DNA of 64,000 bases from Daejeonella rubra. Lineage in GTDB: Bacteria; Bacteroidota; Bacteroidia; Sphingobacteriales; Sphingobacteriaceae. The notes under the pieces are model-generated. The model ran no database searches, was not told where the DNA came from, and saw only the letters and a list, made by a program, of their open reading frames with translations. This document shows positions 16,861-24,418 of this stretch, one piece after another. Numbering within the stretch: position 1 is the stretch's first letter; each line of letters starts with the position of its first letter. The DNA lies in assembly GCF_900103545.1 (NCBI RefSeq), contig NZ_FNHH01000006.1, positions 124,001 through 188,000 of the forward strand. Direction: 5' to 3'. The position numbers were made by a program, and so were the translations under genes.

Positions 16861-17589
16861 ATGTTTGATATAAATATTAGCAACAATATGAGCTTTATCC
16901 AGCTTTCTGTTAACTTTTTAAATTCGATTAAAGGGCTATCAAAAATTGGGATGGAAAGCGAAAGTTATGCAGAAATACTAAAGTCAGCTGATCCTGATGA
17001 ACTGGAATCAGAGCTAAGTACAGATAATAAACGGCTGGCATTCTGGTTAAACATTTATAATGCATACGTTCAGTTAGTACTTCGGCAGAAGCCGGAATTG
17101 TATATCAGGAGAAGTTCTTTTTTTTCCAGTAAACAAATATGGATAGCAGGTAAGAGGATCAGTCTGGATCTTATTGAGCACGGGATTCTTCGCCGATCTA
17201 AATTTAAATACAGTATGGGATACCTAAATAGATTTTTCCCATCTGCATTTGAAACAAGATTCCGTTTAAAACAGGTAGACTACCGTATTCATTTTGCTCT
17301 GAATTGCGGAGCAAAGAGCTGTCCGATAATTGTCGCTTATGATTCTGATAAAATCTATGAGCAATTGAATGCTGCAACAAGAGACTATTTATCGAATGAA
17401 GTAAATTATGATGCGGCTTTAAATTATGCAGAATTACCCGCTTTGTTTTTATGGTTCAGGAATGATTTTGGAGGAGGTGATGGAATTAACAAGATTCTGA
17501 AGCGATACAGTGTCATAACTAATGAGAGGGAACCTGAATTGCACTATAAGAAATACGATTGGAGTTTATATCTTGACAACATTAAATAG
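16861..17589 (+). CDS. DUF547 domain protein
   Basis: A 242-aa protein without a signal peptide, matching DUF547. Signatures are RLAFWLNIYNAYVQLVLRQ near residue 55, the middle IWIAGKRISLDLIEHGILR, and HFALNCGAKSCPII near residue 155. The conserved cysteine in NCGAKSCP suggests a papain- or transglutaminase-like fold, as predicted for the family, but no activity is established. It is the first gene of a four-gene plus-strand operon and ends 6 bp before the peroxidase-like gene. Its location ties it to the ArsS pathway. Confidence 0.88.
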   Translation: MFDINISNNMSFIQLSVNFLNSIKGLSKIGMESESYAEILKSADPDELESELSTDNKRLAFWLNIYNAYVQLVLRQKPELYIRRSSFFSSKQIWIAGKRISLDLIEHGILRRSKFKYSMGYLNRFFPSAFETRFRLKQVDYRIHFALNCGAKSCPIIVAYDSDKIYEQLNAATRDYLSNEVNYDAALNYAELPALFLWFRNDFGGGDGINKILKRYSVITNEREPELHYKKYDWSLYLDNIK

Positions 17590-17595
17590 AATAGT

Positions 17596-17931
17596 ATGGA
17601 TAATCATTATTATAATGCAAAAGACCTGAGTAAATTTGGAAACATCGCCGAATACCAGAAAGAACTTGCAGATAAATTCTTCTCCTATTATGGTGAAGTA
17701 TTTAAGGACAGCCATTTAACGGCAAAGGAAAAATCTCTGATTGCCCTTGCCGTTGCACATGCAGTTCAATGTCCTTATTGTATTGATGCATATAGCAGTG
17801 ATGCTTTTGAAAAGGGCTACAGTGAGGCGCAGATGATGGAAGCTGTTCACGTAGCATCTGCTATTAAAGGCGGTGCAGTACTTGTTCATGGTGTTCAAAT
17901 GATGAATAAGGTCAAAGAAATAGGGATGTAA
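17596..17931 (+). CDS. Arsenosugar-biosynthesis-associated peroxidase-like protein (AhpD/CMD family)
   Basis: A 111-aa all-helical AhpD/carboxymuconolactone-decarboxylase-type protein. The redox motif CPYCIDAYS, with its CxxC, follows EKSLIALAVAHAVQC, as in alkylhydroperoxidase D proteins. A known subfamily of this size is regularly found beside arsS. It lies 6 bp after the DUF547 gene and 8 bp before arsS. It may protect the radical SAM enzyme or a thiol-arsenic intermediate from oxidation; that is inference. Confidence 0.9.
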   Translation: MDNHYYNAKDLSKFGNIAEYQKELADKFFSYYGEVFKDSHLTAKEKSLIALAVAHAVQCPYCIDAYSSDAFEKGYSEAQMMEAVHVASAIKGGAVLVHGVQMMNKVKEIGM

Positions 17932-17939
17932 TATAATTT

Positions 17940-18998
17940 ATGATCAAATCTCTCAAAGTTTTACAACACCCGCTTTCGGATTCTCTAAATCAGCTTGCTC
18001 TGCTTGAGTCTGAAAGAGATAGCTCTCAGTCATCTTTTAAGTCTAAGCTGGAGGAATTTGGACTGTTTCCGCTGAAAACTTCAGCTATGGAAATTTTCCA
18101 GATTAACATGGGTAAAATGTGTAATCAGGCATGCAGGCACTGTCATGTTGATGCCGGCCCGGATCGCAAAGAGATCATGAGCAGGCAAACCATGCAATTA
18201 TGCCTTAAGGTGCTGAAAAATACAGAAGATATCAGAACCGTGGATCTGACAGGAGGTGCACCGGAGCTGAACCCTGATTTTCGCTGGTTTGTAGAAGAAA
18301 TTAAAAAATTGGGTAAGCATATCATTGTGCGCTGCAACCTGACCATTATCCTGGCTAATAAGAGGTTTAACGACCTTCCGGATTTCTTTAAACTGCATCA
18401 TGTTGAGGTTGTTTCATCCTTACCAGGTTTTACACAGGATCGGACGGACCGCCAAAGAGGTGATGGGGTTTTTGAAGATTCTGTAAAAGCCCTGCAAATG
18501 TTAAATTCAGTCGGATATGGACAGGAGGGAAGCGGATTGGTCTTGAATCTGGTTTATAATCCAGCTGGAGCTTTTCTCCCACCTTCACAAATGGCTTTGG
18601 AAAAAGAATATAAAATGGAGCTGTCTTCACGTTATTCTATTGTATTCAATCAGCTTTTTACCATTACCAATATGCCCATCAGCAGGTATCTCGACTATTT
18701 ATTGACTTCAGGGAACTATGAAAGGTATATGGATAAACTGATCTTAGCATTTAATCCCGAAACTGTGAATAATCTGATGTGCCGGAATACGCTATCTGTT
18801 GGCTGGGACGGTTACCTCTATGATTGTGATTTTAACCAGATGCTTGATCTTAAAGTGTCTTCTGCAAAATCTCAGCACCTCTCTGAGTTTGATGCGGATG
18901 TACTGAATGAACGAAAAATTGTTATTAAACAACATTGTTATGGATGTACTGCCGGTTCTGGCTCAAGTTGTGGAGGAAGTCTTACAGACCAGGTATGA
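17940..18998 (+). CDS. arsS: Arsenosugar-type radical SAM protein ArsS
   Basis: A radical S-adenosylmethionine enzyme of 352 aa. The cluster-binding motif Cys-x3-Cys-x2-Cys is seen in GKMCNQACRHCHVDAGPDR. The DLTGGAPELNPDF stretch and the C-terminal SPASM-like CYGCTAGSGSSCGG are features of ArsS. Family knowledge: ArsS joins the deoxyadenosyl group of SAM to methylated arsenic on the way to arsenosugars. No ArsM methyltransferase is in the window, so the arsenic source is unclear. It ends with an ATGA overlap onto the next glycosyltransferase gene, showing tight coupling. Confidence 0.93.
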   Translation: MIKSLKVLQHPLSDSLNQLALLESERDSSQSSFKSKLEEFGLFPLKTSAMEIFQINMGKMCNQACRHCHVDAGPDRKEIMSRQTMQLCLKVLKNTEDIRTVDLTGGAPELNPDFRWFVEEIKKLGKHIIVRCNLTIILANKRFNDLPDFFKLHHVEVVSSLPGFTQDRTDRQRGDGVFEDSVKALQMLNSVGYGQEGSGLVLNLVYNPAGAFLPPSQMALEKEYKMELSSRYSIVFNQLFTITNMPISRYLDYLLTSGNYERYMDKLILAFNPETVNNLMCRNTLSVGWDGYLYDCDFNQMLDLKVSSAKSQHLSEFDADVLNERKIVIKQHCYGCTAGSGSSCGGSLTDQV

Positions 18999-19603
18999 AA
19001 ACCAATGATATTACTGCTTTAATCATCTTTGTTAGAAATCCCGTTTCTGGAAAGGTAAAAACCCGTCTTGCCAAAGATATTGGCGATGAAAAGGCCCTGA
19101 AAGTTTACCATTTACTGCTTGAACATACTCTAAACATTACGCAGCCATTAAATTGCAGCAAATTTGTCTATTATGCTGATGAAGTATATGATCAGGATAT
19201 CTGGGATAGTCCGGGCTATATAAAACGTATGCAAAAAGGCAATGACCTTGGTGAACGGATGTATAATTCAATGAAGGAGGCCTTTGATGCAGGTTTCAAG
19301 AAGGTATTGATAGTCGGCAGTGATTGTCTTCAGCTTAAAACTGAAATCCTGGAAGAGGCTATATTAATGCTTGACCAGAATACTGCGGTTTTAGGACCTG
19401 CAATTGATGGAGGATATTATTTACTGGCACTAACTAGTCTTATTCCGGATCTGTTTTACAATAAAGCCTGGAGTACAGATCAGGTTGCAAAACAAACCAT
19501 AGCTGATTTGATCAGACTAGGTATTACATATGATTTGCTGGAAGAACTAAATGATATTGACGATGCTTCTGATCTGGAAGATAGTTTGATAATTAATTGG
19601 TAA
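18995..19603 (+). CDS. TIGR04282-type glycosyltransferase linked to arsenosugar biosynthesis
   Basis: A nucleotidyl/glycosyltransferase-fold protein of 202 aa, started at the ATG at 18995, which overlaps the arsS stop as ATGA. A longer frame from 18935 lies wholly inside arsS and is not credible. Signatures are IIFVRNPVSGKVKTRLAKDIGDEKA at the N-terminus, LGERM, VLIVGSDCLQL (metal-binding acidic motif) and LGPAIDGGYYLLAL. Family members accompany arsS in many genomes; the sugar acceptor is not known. It converges on the hydroxylase gene, leaving only 8 bp between stop codons. Confidence 0.9.
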   Translation: MKTNDITALIIFVRNPVSGKVKTRLAKDIGDEKALKVYHLLLEHTLNITQPLNCSKFVYYADEVYDQDIWDSPGYIKRMQKGNDLGERMYNSMKEAFDAGFKKVLIVGSDCLQLKTEILEEAILMLDQNTAVLGPAIDGGYYLLALTSLIPDLFYNKAWSTDQVAKQTIADLIRLGITYDLLEELNDIDDASDLEDSLIINW

Positions 19604-19611
19604 TCAATTAT

Positions 19612-20259
19612 TTATAATTTACCATTTTTCGGAACAGTATTAAACATGATATCCCAAAAGGGAGTACTCACTCCATATCCTTTATCATGATAACGATAAT
19701 GATGCAGGTGGTGATTTCTCCATAATCCTTTAAATATTTTGGGTGGAGCAAATGTATGAATAGCATAGTGCATTGAAACATAGATCAAATATCCTGTGAT
19801 GAAACCGGGGAAAAAGATAAAGCTGTAATTAATGGTTCCGGTTAAGAGGTAAGAAATTCCGGCGAAGATGCCAAAGACAATACTGCCAATCAATATACTC
19901 GGAACCGGTGGCATGAAAAGGCGTTCGGTATCCCGTGGAAATTCATGATGATTGCCATGGAAGATGTAAACAAGTCTTTTCCCCCATTGACTGCCCGGAT
20001 TAAGATGAAAAAGGTAACGATGAGCTAAATATTCAAAAAGTGTCCAGCTTATCATGGCAATAAGGAATAATACGGCTATGAAAACCAAAGAAAATTCGGG
20101 TAGTTTGGAACCATAATAAATCATAGCGGAGCAAACTGGAATATAGATAGAATAGATTATCCATGGTTTTGTTTTAGTCAGACTTTCCATCTGATCATTC
20201 TTGAAAATTCTTGCCTGACCTTTGTTTTTAATTTTTAAGCTATCCATAATAACTATCAT
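19612..20259 (-). CDS. Sterol desaturase / fatty-acid 2-hydroxylase family membrane protein
   Basis: An integral membrane di-iron hydroxylase of about 215 aa (or 211 from MDSLKIK at 20247). There are about four hydrophobic segments. The histidine clusters that bind iron are HRYLFH, HGNHHEFP, HYAIH and HHLHHYRYH, arranged as in fatty-acid 2-hydroxylases. In sphingolipid-making Sphingobacteriaceae such an enzyme could hydroxylate the acyl chain of membrane lipids. It converges on the arsenosugar-type operon and diverges from the usp operon, and its link to either is unproven. The 284 bp upstream contain no gene. Confidence 0.85.
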   Translation of the reverse strand: MIVIMDSLKIKNKGQARIFKNDQMESLTKTKPWIIYSIYIPVCSAMIYYGSKLPEFSLVFIAVLFLIAMISWTLFEYLAHRYLFHLNPGSQWGKRLVYIFHGNHHEFPRDTERLFMPPVPSILIGSIVFGIFAGISYLLTGTINYSFIFFPGFITGYLIYVSMHYAIHTFAPPKIFKGLWRNHHLHHYRYHDKGYGVSTPFWDIMFNTVPKNGKL

Positions 20260-20485
20260 TTTTGTTTATCGATCAATGTGATTTGATGTTATGAAGTCAT
20301 TATTATATATCAATGATAAGTGCTGAAAATCTATTTATTTATGTTGTTTTTATTTGCACTTATTGAATTAAAATAGGTGCTTTATTATTTTTTCGGATGA
20401 ATATTTGAAAAATTTCAACCTCGATTAAAATCTTAAACTTAATAAGTACCTGCCAATTTCAGACTAACAGGAATCAGGGGATGGC

Positions 20486-20529
20486 TTGATTATGATCATG
20501 GTATTCACATATTTTCATTCCTATTTTTA
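20486..20529 (+). promoter_or_regulatory. Fnr/Crp-like box and -7 element of usp1
   Basis: TTGAT-TATG-ATCAT at 20486-20499 matches nine of ten positions of the box TTGAT-N4-ATCAA. TATTTTTA at 20522-20529 resembles the -7 consensus TAnnTTTG. Their centres are 33 bp apart, placing the box near -41 to -42, a class II activator position. The usp1 ATG is at 20544, so the leader would be very short. Confidence 0.5.
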
Positions 20530-20543
20530 GCAAAAATTGAGCA

Positions 20544-21383
20544 ATGAAAATGATCTTATTAGCGGTAAACGCACTTAATCCTGATAAAGGCTCTTATGAA
20601 TTTGCGTGTTATCTGGGGCGACTATCAAAATCTAAAGTGTATGGGATATTTCTGAATGGCTCAGAGGTGGATGAAAAACTTATTTTAATTAAAAAGGAAG
20701 GCGCATTTGCAACCCATTCAGGAAGTGAGGATCATTCTGACTTATATATCACCAAAAAGGAAACAATTAAGAATAACATTCACCTTTTCAAAGAAGGATG
20801 TATCAGTAATGAGGTCTGCAATGATGTATATTCAGATCATGAAGTTTCTGTAGATGATCTGATCAATGAAAGCCGTTTTGCAGATATGATCGTTGTGGAT
20901 GCAGCTCTCTCCCTTGGGAGTGTACCTTCAACCGCGCCATCTGAAATTGTAAAGGATATTCTTAAAAAAGCAAATTGTCCTGTAATTATTTCGCCACTTT
21001 CATTTGATGGAATTGAAGAGCTTATTTTTACTTATAACGGCTCGCTATCTTCTGTGTTCGCCATTAAACAATTTACCTATCTGTTTCCTGAGTATTTTGA
21101 TAAAAGAGTTACTGTGGTTCAGGTAAATAAGGATGGAATTTGGCCTTATAAGGATAAAGAAAAGCTTAAGGAATGGCTTAAAAATCATTATTCAGATCTG
21201 CATTTTCTTGCACTTGAAGGAAATACTGAAAGTGAACTGATGAGTTTTCTTTTCAGGCGAGAGAATATGTTCATTGTAATGGGTGCGTATAGCAGAAATG
21301 CCCTTTCTCAGTTCTTTAGCGAAAGTACCGCTGAAATATTAATTAAAACATTGACGCAGCCCATTTTCATTTCACACCATTGA
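20544..21383 (+). CDS. Universal stress protein, tandem-domain (usp1)
   Basis: A 279-aa cytoplasmic protein with two UspA-like halves. The first half starts MKMILLAVNALNPDKGSYEFACYLGRL and ends with ADMIVVDAALSLGSVPSTAPSEIVKDILKKANCPVIISP. The second ends VMGAYSRNALSQFFSESTAEILIKTLTQPIFISHH. The phosphate-binding glycines of ATP-binding Usp domains are only partly kept, so nucleotide binding is doubtful. It opens the stress island and is probably co-transcribed with the baeRF3-like gene and usp2. An Fnr/Crp-like box precedes it. Confidence 0.85.
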   Translation: MKMILLAVNALNPDKGSYEFACYLGRLSKSKVYGIFLNGSEVDEKLILIKKEGAFATHSGSEDHSDLYITKKETIKNNIHLFKEGCISNEVCNDVYSDHEVSVDDLINESRFADMIVVDAALSLGSVPSTAPSEIVKDILKKANCPVIISPLSFDGIEELIFTYNGSLSSVFAIKQFTYLFPEYFDKRVTVVQVNKDGIWPYKDKEKLKEWLKNHYSDLHFLALEGNTESELMSFLFRRENMFIVMGAYSRNALSQFFSESTAEILIKTLTQPIFISHH

Positions 21384-21498
21384 ATTTCTATAAAAGAGAT
21401 CCGACGCCCTGTATTTCATTTTTAGTTTGGACGCAAAGTCCAGGCAGAAATTGCATGATCAATATTGATCAATACGCTGAAATTAATCATTCACTCTT

Positions 21499-21542
21499 AT
21501 GACGAATATCATAGTTGTCCGATGCTTCTCAATTTAAATTTA
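21499..21542 (+). promoter_or_regulatory. Fnr/Crp-like box and -7 element before the baeRF3-like gene
   Basis: ATGAC-GAAT-ATCAT at 21499-21512 matches seven of ten positions of TTGAT-N4-ATCAA and lies in a longer palindrome (TATGA...TCATA). TAAATTTA at 21535-21542 resembles TAnnTTTG. The centres are exactly 33 bp apart, as at usp1 and hsp20. The element falls inside the longer open frame that starts at 21465, which supports the ATG at 21561 as the true start. Confidence 0.42.
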
Positions 21543-21560
21543 TCAAGTAAAGTAATTAAA

Positions 21561-22661
21561 ATGAACCAGTTCAATAATGCTATATCAGATGATTTAATAG
21601 AGGTAATGCATGCATCTCCTTATCGTCCCTCAGTAACGATCATTTTGCCGTTTGAGCCCCTGCACAGTCTGATTTCTGAGCTGGAATATTCACTGAAGAT
21701 AGCATCCGGCAAAATTAAAGATGAACTAAATGAAAATTATCCTGCCGGGATTGTATTGCCCATGCTACAAAAACTGGACAGGATCATTGCTGAACTTGAT
21801 TTTAAGTCCCAAAAGAAGAGTGTCGCAATATATTTATCGCCTGTGTTTGAAAAGGTCATTTACCTTGATATAAAGGCAGATGAACGAATTATGGTTGACA
21901 GTACATTTGAAATTCGTGATCTGGTTTATAGTAATAAGCATTTGCATAAATATCTGCTTCTCATATTAAGTGGAAAGGAAAGTCGCCTGTATCTCGGAAA
22001 CTCTAAAAGTTTTGAAAAACTAGCCTCTCCGGGTTCAGTTTATGTTTATGTAAATGATGCGCCTGAAAAAATTTTAAATTTTTCAGATATGTCTGAGCGA
22101 AGGCAAATCATCCGAGATAAATTTTTGCAGCATACCGATAATTTATTGGATAAGGTATTAAAAGAGCATCAGATTCCACTTTTTGTGATGGGTACTGAAA
22201 AGTTGCTGGGGCATTTTAAAAAGCATACAAAGCATTCAGATACTGTATTTAAATATATTACCGGCAACTATGAAGATCACACGCTTCCCCAGTTGAAAGC
22301 AATAATGAAACCTTATATAGCCTCCTGGTTTCGTGCAAAACAAAAGGCTGCTTTGGTACAGCTTGAAAGGGCAGCCGATAAAAAGAAATTAGTTTTTGGA
22401 ATAAAGAACGTTTGGAACGCTGTTAATAATTTCCATGGACGTTTGCTGGTGGTTGAACGGAATTTTATGGTCGCCGCCAGATTTACAGAGAAAAATAACA
22501 CAATAGAACTTGCAGAAAAGCCATATACCAAGCGACCAGATACAATGGACCTTGTTGATGATGTAATTGAAAAGGTTTTGGAAAATGGTGGAGATGTGGA
22601 GTTTGTTGATAAAAACCTGCTGAAGGACTACAACCAAATAGCACTTGTAAAATATTATTAA
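21561..22661 (+). CDS. Release-factor-like protein of the baeRF3 type
   Basis: A 366-aa protein from the ATG at 21561. The alternative start at 21465 gives a 32-residue extension without family-like features. It resembles bacterial relatives of the archaeo-eukaryotic release factor (baeRF, family 3): PSVTIILPF near the N-terminus, LDRIIAELDF, KKSVAIYLSP, LLILSGKESRLYLGN in the middle, IRDKFLQHTDNLLDKVL, FVMGTEKLLGHF, and the end GGDVEFVDKNLLKDYNQIALVKYY. Family knowledge: such proteins are predicted to act in ribosome rescue or peptidyl-tRNA release, although no GGQ tripeptide is visible here. It lies between two usp genes. Assignment is by pattern recognition and moderately sure. Confidence 0.72.
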   Translation: MNQFNNAISDDLIEVMHASPYRPSVTIILPFEPLHSLISELEYSLKIASGKIKDELNENYPAGIVLPMLQKLDRIIAELDFKSQKKSVAIYLSPVFEKVIYLDIKADERIMVDSTFEIRDLVYSNKHLHKYLLLILSGKESRLYLGNSKSFEKLASPGSVYVYVNDAPEKILNFSDMSERRQIIRDKFLQHTDNLLDKVLKEHQIPLFVMGTEKLLGHFKKHTKHSDTVFKYITGNYEDHTLPQLKAIMKPYIASWFRAKQKAALVQLERAADKKKLVFGIKNVWNAVNNFHGRLLVVERNFMVAARFTEKNNTIELAEKPYTKRPDTMDLVDDVIEKVLENGGDVEFVDKNLLKDYNQIALVKYY

Positions 22662-22680
22662 ACCAGTTTAAGCCCATAAT

Positions 22681-23508
22681 ATGAAAACAATACTAGCACC
22701 CACCGATTTTTCAGAAGTTTCTCTGAATGCAGTAAATTATGCCGCAAAAATGGCGGGCATCTTAGGTATTAATTTATCCCTTTTCCACGTTTGTCCTGTA
22801 GCTATGGCCTATAGTGATGTACCTCCGCCGGCATTTCATTTTGAAGAAACTATATCTAATGCCGAAAAGCAGCTGAAGGAATTAAAGGCAAAGATTCTTA
22901 GCGATAGTCCTAAAAAAATAATGATAAGAACGAAGGTGCTGACAGGTGATGTGGTTGCAGGTATCAGGACTTATTGTGAAACCATTGATACATATGCAGT
23001 CGTAATGGGAGCAGAGAGCACCAATGCGGTAGACCGTTTTCTTTTTGGTGGCAGTACCATTGAGGCTATCCGGTCTTTATCATGGCCCCTGATCGTTGTT
23101 CCATCGGATGTTAAATTTGGAAGGCTTCACAAAATAGGACTTGCCTGTGATTTCAGGGATGTTGCCGGTACAGTTCCTGTCGAGGAGATCAGGCATTTGG
23201 TCAAGGAATTTAATGCTGAACTTCATATATTACACGTTCATACAAGCGACCGCAAAACATCGGAAATTGAAAATGCAAGTGCTACACGATGGCTGCATGA
23301 TCAGCTGGGGGTATTAAATCCAAAATATCATTTTGTAAAATCAGAAAAGATTGAGGAAAGCATTAATAATTTTGCTGATAAAAATAAGCTGGATATGCTG
23401 ATCGTTACACCTAAAAAACACAGTATTTTCAATAAAATATTAAAAACCAGCAAGTCGAGGAAAATAGTTTTGCACGCTCATGTGCCTGTTTTGTCAATTC
23501 ATGAATGA
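22681..23508 (+). CDS. Universal stress protein, tandem-domain (usp2)
   Basis: A 275-aa protein with two Usp domains. The first starts MKTILAPTDFSEVSLNAVNYAAKMAGILGINLSLFHV and carries VVMGAESTNAVDRFLFGGSTIEAI, close to the ATP-binding G-x2-G-x9-G-S/T pattern, then WPLIVVPSDV. The second ends MLIVTPKKHSIFNKILKTSKSRKIVLHAHVPVLSIHE. It follows the baeRF3-like gene after 19 bp and is very likely the third gene of the usp1 operon. This half is less degenerate than usp1, so a nucleotide-dependent role is more plausible here. Confidence 0.92.
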   Translation: MKTILAPTDFSEVSLNAVNYAAKMAGILGINLSLFHVCPVAMAYSDVPPPAFHFEETISNAEKQLKELKAKILSDSPKKIMIRTKVLTGDVVAGIRTYCETIDTYAVVMGAESTNAVDRFLFGGSTIEAIRSLSWPLIVVPSDVKFGRLHKIGLACDFRDVAGTVPVEEIRHLVKEFNAELHILHVHTSDRKTSEIENASATRWLHDQLGVLNPKYHFVKSEKIEESINNFADKNKLDMLIVTPKKHSIFNKILKTSKSRKIVLHAHVPVLSIHE

Positions 23509-23748
23509 TATAAACCGCAAATCTGAATGCAAATTTGAGAGAAATGCGGTATGTTTTCCACACTTAAATTGTTCAAAATGAATTTAGATCAATTTTTATG
23601 GAAATTGGCCGTATTTATTCATCATTTCCCTTGAATTATCAGAATATTCAATTGAACTATCTCCTGCAGGTTAGATTTGAATTCTGAAAATGGAAATTGG
23701 GAGGGGATTGAGAAAGTTAGTATTGTAACCCAAGCATTATATGAACCA

Positions 23749-23773
23749 GCGCTCCGGTTTCAGATCGGAGCGC
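23749..23773. terminator. Convergent-gene hairpin between usp2 and hsp20
   Basis: An 8-bp perfect G/C-rich stem, GCGCTCCG (23749-23756) and CGGAGCGC (23766-23773), with a 9-nt loop. It lies 12 bp beyond the hsp20 stop on the minus strand. No U tract follows on either strand, so it is a terminator candidate by position and stability only. Confidence 0.6.
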
Positions 23774-23785
23774 ATGGCCAATTAA

Positions 23786-24229
23786 TTATTGAATAGGAAT
23801 ATTCTTTCCTAATTTCATTTTAGATTCCTCAGTACGCGGGAGTGTGATCTTTAGGATTCCATCTTCGTACTTTGCTTCTATTTTTTCAGTATTGATGCCT
23901 TCAGGCAAGGAAAAACTACGGTTAAAACCAGTGTAATTGTACTCCTGACGAGTAAAAGTCTTTTCTTTTTCTTCTTTTGTTTCTTCAGTTTCGCTACTGA
24001 TAGTAAGCATATTTCCGCTCAGATCAATTTTGAAATCATCCCTTTTCATACCTGGTGCTGCAAGGGAAACCAGAAATTTATCTTCCTGCTCAACAATGTT
24101 TACCGGTGGTAAACTTGCTGCCCGGTTCCATAATTCACGACCATCGAACCAATCATTCCATGGCTTTAACAGATCATCAAATACATAAGGCATTCCTCCG
24201 GCCATCCTAGCCAATGTGTCAGTTTTCAT
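23786..24229 (-). CDS. Small heat-shock protein, Hsp20/alpha-crystallin family
   Basis: An ATP-independent holdase of 147 aa. The alpha-crystallin domain (about residues 42-135) contains VEQEDKFLVSLAAPGMKRDDFKIDLSGNMLTISSE and YEDGILKITLPRTEESK. The C-terminal Ile-x-Ile-type tail is GKNIPIQ. The start at 24229 has a strong Shine-Dalgarno AAGGAGA four bases upstream (24234-24240), rare in this phylum and a sign of high expression. Its promoter carries an exact TAnnTTTG element and an Fnr/Crp-like box. It belongs to the stress island beside ftsH and htrA. Confidence 0.96.
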   Translation of the reverse strand: MKTDTLARMAGGMPYVFDDLLKPWNDWFDGRELWNRAASLPPVNIVEQEDKFLVSLAAPGMKRDDFKIDLSGNMLTISSETEETKEEKEKTFTRQEYNYTGFNRSFSLPEGINTEKIEAKYEDGILKITLPRTEESKMKLGKNIPIQ

Positions 24230-24233
24230 GGTG

Positions 24234-24240
24234 TCTCCTT
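24234..24240 (-). promoter_or_regulatory. Strong Shine-Dalgarno site of hsp20
   Basis: AAGGAGA on the minus strand, four bases before the ATG at 24229. Most genes in this window lack such a site, as is usual in Bacteroidota, so it marks hsp20 as built for strong translation and confirms its start. Confidence 0.75.
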
Positions 24241-24271
24241 TTTTAAAATTGTTATTGATTAATTATAAAAA

Positions 24272-24315
24272 CAAAGTTATTTTAAATCAAATCCGGCACT
24301 TATGATAGTGATCAA
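24272..24315 (-). promoter_or_regulatory. hsp20 promoter: TAACTTTG -7 element with Fnr/Crp-like box
   Basis: On the minus strand TAACTTTG (24279 down to 24272) matches TAnnTTTG exactly. Upstream of it TTGAT-CACT-ATCAT (24315 down to 24302) matches nine of ten positions of the Fnr/Crp-type box. The centres are 33 bp apart, identical to usp1 and the baeRF3-like gene. The transcription start would be near 24266, leaving a leader of about 37 nt that includes the Shine-Dalgarno site. Confidence 0.55.
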
Positions 24316-24418
24316 CAGGAGGTTTGAGTTTCGTCATGAAACTGCTTAAATGGGCTATTTTGGGCTTTTTTTACTCTTGAAATATTTGTGCCAATAGAAC
24401 AAAAGGATGAAGTAATAG

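Noticed and set aside
21456..21471. A 16-bp perfect palindrome TGATCAATATTGATCA upstream of the baeRF3-like gene
   Set aside because: It is striking but does not have the TTGAT-N4-ATCAA arrangement, and its distance to the candidate -7 element does not match the other promoters. It might be a second site, so it was not used as support.
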